DNA of 64,000 nt from Taibaiella sp. KBW10 (lineage in GTDB: Bacteria; Bacteroidota; Bacteroidia; Chitinophagales; Chitinophagaceae). Position numbers and translations under genes: made by a program. The first letter of the stretch is position 1. Each line of letters begins with the position of its first letter. This document shows positions 60,545 to 64,000 of the stretch, one piece after another. Under the pieces are notes generated by a model. It made no database searches and had not been told where the DNA came from. It saw only the letters and a program-made list of their open reading frames with translations. The DNA is taken from contig NZ_QAJI01000004.1 of the NCBI RefSeq assembly GCF_003852495.1, positions 553,388 to 617,387 on the forward strand, in the 5' to 3' direction.

Positions 60545-63500
60545 TTATTGCTTTACAATTTTATAAGACTGACCGTTGACGAGTATAGTGTAAATACCTT
60601 GGGACAATTGTCCCATATGTAACTGCAGCTGTTTACCATAATGTCTTATACCCACCATTATGGTCACGTCTTTACCCTGTTCGTTAAAAACCCGGATTCT
60701 ATCTGATGATATATCTGTTTGGGCTACGAGATAAACGAATTGTGTAACCGGGTTAGGATATACCTCCATCAAAGCTTGCGCACAATCAATATCATTTCTC
60801 AATACTTTGCTGTAGATCGATGCGCCGCCAATATAGTTAATCTTAATCCTAAAAAATCCGGCTCCGGGATAGGTGTAACTTTTTACAGTTCCATCCAGGA
60901 TGGCCAGCGGACGCCATACTATGCCATCTTTACTATAGCCCAGTTCAATACCGGATACGATTTCCGCATCCGTTGCGATAGTCCAGTTCAAAACAGTATG
61001 GCAGTCTTTGGTCTGTACAGAGAAGTCTTTGACACTAATCGGAAGTGGCGAAGGTATAGACAATATAAGCTGTTCGGGAAAGCCATTTTTGGTATTAAAA
61101 CGCAGCTCGGTAGTGGTATCTCCCGGCTGCAGAGAAACATTGGCATTGGCGGAGTCTATAGCCCATAGTCCCCTTAATACGATGGTTACCGTATCGGTCT
61201 GCGCCACACGATGTAAACGGGAAGCGACACCACTAATCTGTCCCCAGCTATAGGATTCATTAGCGGCCAGCAGGCCCAGGTTGGGGTTCGTAAGACTGAC
61301 CTTTATCTTTTGCCCGCCATTCATTTTCCGGGTCATGATTATTGCAGGTTTATTGCTTTTAACAAACACGTCTGTGCTTGCCAGCGCGGCATTCTTCCAC
61401 ACGACATAGCAATAGGTAGAATCGGGCTTATGCAATACAATATGCGCCAGGCTATCCTGCTGTATTACAGAAAAGTAATTATTAAAATTTTGCAGGAAAT
61501 CTGCAGTAGCTGCCCCACCCTGCACCTTTATACCATATTGATAGCTACCCACAGCCGGAGCGATTCCATGATCCAAATATGCTTTTGTAAAATTGCCGGT
61601 CAGTACAGACGTATTAGATTCATCCGGAGCAGACTGGCTCGCCCGGCTCAATACAACGGTATGGGCATTATAGCTGTTAGCCGGTACTACGTAGCCATTA
61701 CCCATAGCATCAGTAGCCCACAGTCCGCCGCCATTCTGGCTAAAATTATAATTATTACCAGAAACGGTCGTTCCGTTTACCAGGCTGGTATTCGTACCGC
61801 TAATTGCATTCTGAAATAAGGTTGTATGAATTGGGTATGTGCCACCTATATCCTTAATATTGGATCCCAGGCAAAGGATCTGATCTCCAAAGAAGAAATA
61901 TGTCTTCAATGCAGTCATACCGCTTGTAGAATTATAATCTTTATAGTCCATTGCAAAAATACCGGAGGACTGATCCAGATGGGCATGCGCCAGAAAATCC
62001 TTTCCGTTCATTTGGCGCATGGCAAAGTTTGCCATAGTCGCAAAGGGTACATCAGCTACCGTCGTACCGGGAAGGTGCGCCCAGTCCCAGCCGGCGAAGG
62101 AAAGGCCATTGCTGTCCGGGCTTACCGGATTGCCGTGGGTCAGTATTTCCAGGACGCCTGCAGCACCGTAGGCGCCCAGCCGGTTTTCGGCATCCCCATT
62201 TTCAAAATGCCAGATGATCTTGCTGGTGCCTTTTACGCTTATTTGCCAGCCATTGTATTTATGTATACTAAGCCCTGCATACGGGAACCCGAAATGCCCG
62301 TTTGTCAGCTCCGCTAATGGCGCGAGACCGGCATCCAGTACATTTACCATATCCTGTATGCCACCCATACTATGGATCATATTAATACTGAGCACATTAC
62401 TTCTCTGCAGATTTGTATTAGCAGTAGGCGATAATGCCCAAAGCCTTACAAATTCACTACCTGCATCTGCATTGATGATGGGATCTGCCGCATACAAATA
62501 GGCTAAAGCAGGCCGGAGGATATTTAAGGATGAGGTATTTGTAGGGAACCGACCTGCTAATCCACGGGGCATGGTAAAATCGATACTGAATTTACGATAA
62601 TTCATTACCGCTTTTTTAAGATTATCCTTCGCTACTGCACCCAACTGGTAAGGGCTACCGGAAAGCATGAGGCAGAGGATGGACGCCTGATGCAAGGCAT
62701 CTACCCCATAGGTATTGGCATAGGCACCGCGGTGGTGATAGGTTATAAAATCTGGCTTGATACAATCTGCCCAGCCATTACTAACTAATAGAGAATTATT
62801 GATAAAAGCCGAGAGATGATCCATATTGGCCAAACGGCTTGCAGCAGTATCATCCTGTGCCAGCACATAACAAAGACGCTGCTGTAGAGAGGCCCTGATC
62901 ACATCGCTGTTGTAACCCGGATAAGTAAAATTAAAGTAAGGAAATTCCGGAGCGACAAATTTGGTAATCCCGTTTAGCGCGCCCATGTGGTGTACAAATT
63001 TCCCGGCAGCTTTTAGTTCCTCTTTCATCAAGAAAATAGCCGTGGCATAGGCAGAGGAGCGCAAAGCGATTCCGTGACTACTCGTAACTACTTCTTCGTT
63101 TCCTAAAATAAGGTCATACGCAAAATCGGTGGTATCGCTTACACCTTTGGCCGCTATGTAATCAAAGATCATAAGGATCGTATCCCTTAATGTAGTCCGG
63201 TTATAATCCGGATTAGGACTGGTCGCTCCCCCGGGTATGCTATAGAGCATCACCAGCCGGATCAGCTTTTGCTCGGTCAGCAAAAAGAATTGGTTTTTGT
63301 CCACAGTCTGGTCAAAATTCCATGGCGCTCCAGGATTGGCAAAATCAAAGGCGGAAAGATCCCTGGCCGCTATACCCGCATTACGAAAGCGGATATAGCG
63401 GTCATTGACAATAGTGTGGCCATAGTTCACACTAGTGCCGCTAAGCCAATTCCGGTACTTTACAGCAACACTATTAATTGCTGTATTTTGTGTATAACTT

Positions 63501-63574
63501 ACTGTGGCCCATGCCATCAACAGGACTAATAATATAAATCGCTTCACAACATTGATTTTTAAGAAATTAAGCAT
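60545..63574 (-). CDS. T9SS-exported PL8-family polysaccharide lyase (chondroitin/hyaluronan lyase-like)
   Basis: 1009 residues, matching chondroitin ABC-lyase length. Signal peptide (ends about TVSYTQ), an N-terminal alpha-helical (alpha/alpha) domain at ~30-390 with the candidate catalytic region KPDFITYHHRGAYANTYG (His280/His281, Tyr285/Tyr289), a central super-sandwich (~400-660), further beta domains, and a type-A sorting tail (YPNPVTQFVYLVAQTDIS ... GIYTILVNGQSYKIVKQ). PL8 enzymes cut uronic-acid-containing glycosaminoglycans by beta-elimination. The exact substrate is not shown. No SusC/SusD, sulfatase or other PUL gene is seen beside it within the window. Confidence 0.82.
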   Translation of the reverse strand: MLNFLKINVVKRFILLVLLMAWATVSYTQNTAINSVAVKYRNWLSGTSVNYGHTIVNDRYIRFRNAGIAARDLSAFDFANPGAPWNFDQTVDKNQFFLLTEQKLIRLVMLYSIPGGATSPNPDYNRTTLRDTILMIFDYIAAKGVSDTTDFAYDLILGNEEVVTSSHGIALRSSAYATAIFLMKEELKAAGKFVHHMGALNGITKFVAPEFPYFNFTYPGYNSDVIRASLQQRLCYVLAQDDTAASRLANMDHLSAFINNSLLVSNGWADCIKPDFITYHHRGAYANTYGVDALHQASILCLMLSGSPYQLGAVAKDNLKKAVMNYRKFSIDFTMPRGLAGRFPTNTSSLNILRPALAYLYAADPIINADAGSEFVRLWALSPTANTNLQRSNVLSINMIHSMGGIQDMVNVLDAGLAPLAELTNGHFGFPYAGLSIHKYNGWQISVKGTSKIIWHFENGDAENRLGAYGAAGVLEILTHGNPVSPDSNGLSFAGWDWAHLPGTTVADVPFATMANFAMRQMNGKDFLAHAHLDQSSGIFAMDYKDYNSTSGMTALKTYFFFGDQILCLGSNIKDIGGTYPIHTTLFQNAISGTNTSLVNGTTVSGNNYNFSQNGGGLWATDAMGNGYVVPANSYNAHTVVLSRASQSAPDESNTSVLTGNFTKAYLDHGIAPAVGSYQYGIKVQGGAATADFLQNFNNYFSVIQQDSLAHIVLHKPDSTYCYVVWKNAALASTDVFVKSNKPAIIMTRKMNGGQKIKVSLTNPNLGLLAANESYSWGQISGVASRLHRVAQTDTVTIVLRGLWAIDSANANVSLQPGDTTTELRFNTKNGFPEQLILSIPSPLPISVKDFSVQTKDCHTVLNWTIATDAEIVSGIELGYSKDGIVWRPLAILDGTVKSYTYPGAGFFRIKINYIGGASIYSKVLRNDIDCAQALMEVYPNPVTQFVYLVAQTDISSDRIRVFNEQGKDVTIMVGIRHYGKQLQLHMGQLSQGIYTILVNGQSYKIVKQ

Positions 63575-64000
63575 TTCATCAATGGTAAAATTATATTGTT
63601 CTTCTTTAGCTACACATCACCCTAAAAGGTGAATTTTTACAAAAACAGATGCTTTATGTTTCATCAGTAGACCCAACACTTATAATAATTAGCGCAGGAA
63701 TAAAATCACAATAAACCATTCCATCATTTGGGATGACCATAAAAGAATAGAAAATACCTACTTCATTAAGGCGATCGCCACCTATCATGAGTTCAATTGG
63801 TTTCTTGTATATTTATTTTGAGCCTTAAACGAGCCGGGTACACTGTACAACAATTGCAGCGCTAAGTACAAAATTATTATCGAAATGATGAAATCGGATA
63901 AGCACGGAACAGCTAAACACCGGATTACGGTAAGGTATACCTCGGCTTATTTTATTAGGGTCTGATCGATCTGCTTGGGATCCAGTGCTCCATCTATTTT
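63575..64000. other. Right-edge region, nothing recognised
   Basis: 426 bp upstream of the lyase gene to the end of the window; no gene or repeat seen. A gene may begin beyond the edge. Confidence 0.4.

Overview
The window looks like chromosomal DNA of a Bacteroidota bacterium, most likely a member of the Chitinophagaceae or a close relative. The evidence is: promoters of the TAnnTTTG type before several genes, few recognisable Shine-Dalgarno sites, three proteins ending in a type IX secretion (T9SS) type-A sorting tail, a DUF6443-type RHS protein, a 34-residue S31/THX ribosomal protein, an MqnP/UbiA-like prenyltransferase, and a paired arginine deiminase-like and CtlX-like hydrolase. The family placement is inference; no rRNA is present.

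Left part (0-34 kb) is mostly core genome: prenyltransferase, DUF1573 protein and two TPM proteins (minus strand); arginine deiminase-like, CtlX and recN (plus-strand operon); rplM-rpsI-rpsB; dnaB divergent from rpe, with a cluster of DnaA-box-like sequences between them; saccharopine dehydrogenase-like protein, hotdog thioesterase, ispH, HU, THX, a PspC protein, a DedA protein, a TonB-dependent receptor and mnmE; a large T9SS-exported LamG protein; grpE-dnaJ; an Omp85-like protein with nadK; lemA; an SRPBCC protein; dtd; and several small exported proteins. Many genes are closed by long perfect inverted repeats that act as one- or two-way terminators. Two very small genes lie here: THX and an undescribed 54-residue cysteine-rich protein between rpsB and dnaB.

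Middle part (34-52 kb) is the accessory highlight. After a 985-residue outer-membrane protein there is an RHS polymorphic-toxin locus read on the minus strand: a coiled-coil/beta-barrel exported protein, an 1181-residue SpvB-like/YD protein, and a ~1465-residue RHS protein whose signal peptide is cut off by a one-base frameshift. Downstream comes a head-to-tail array of displaced RHS C-terminal tips. Each begins with a copy of the same RHS-core DNA (five copies, two of them decayed), and three tips are each followed by a different small exported or lipoprotein gene that could be the matching immunity protein. All three intact tips carry a His-Glu motif typical of zinc metallopeptidases, and two (HELGH and HEMGH) are clear HExxH motifs. 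I read this as a reservoir of exchangeable toxin-immunity cassettes acting outside the cytoplasm; this is inferred from sequence architecture only.

Right part (52-64 kb) has a small Cys-rich exported protein, a T9SS-exported beta-rich protein, and an AraC regulator divergent from a three-gene operon: exported acetolactate decarboxylase, an unusual exported cupin + major-royal-jelly-like fusion, and a medium-chain oxidoreductase. It ends with a T9SS-exported PL8-family polysaccharide lyase.
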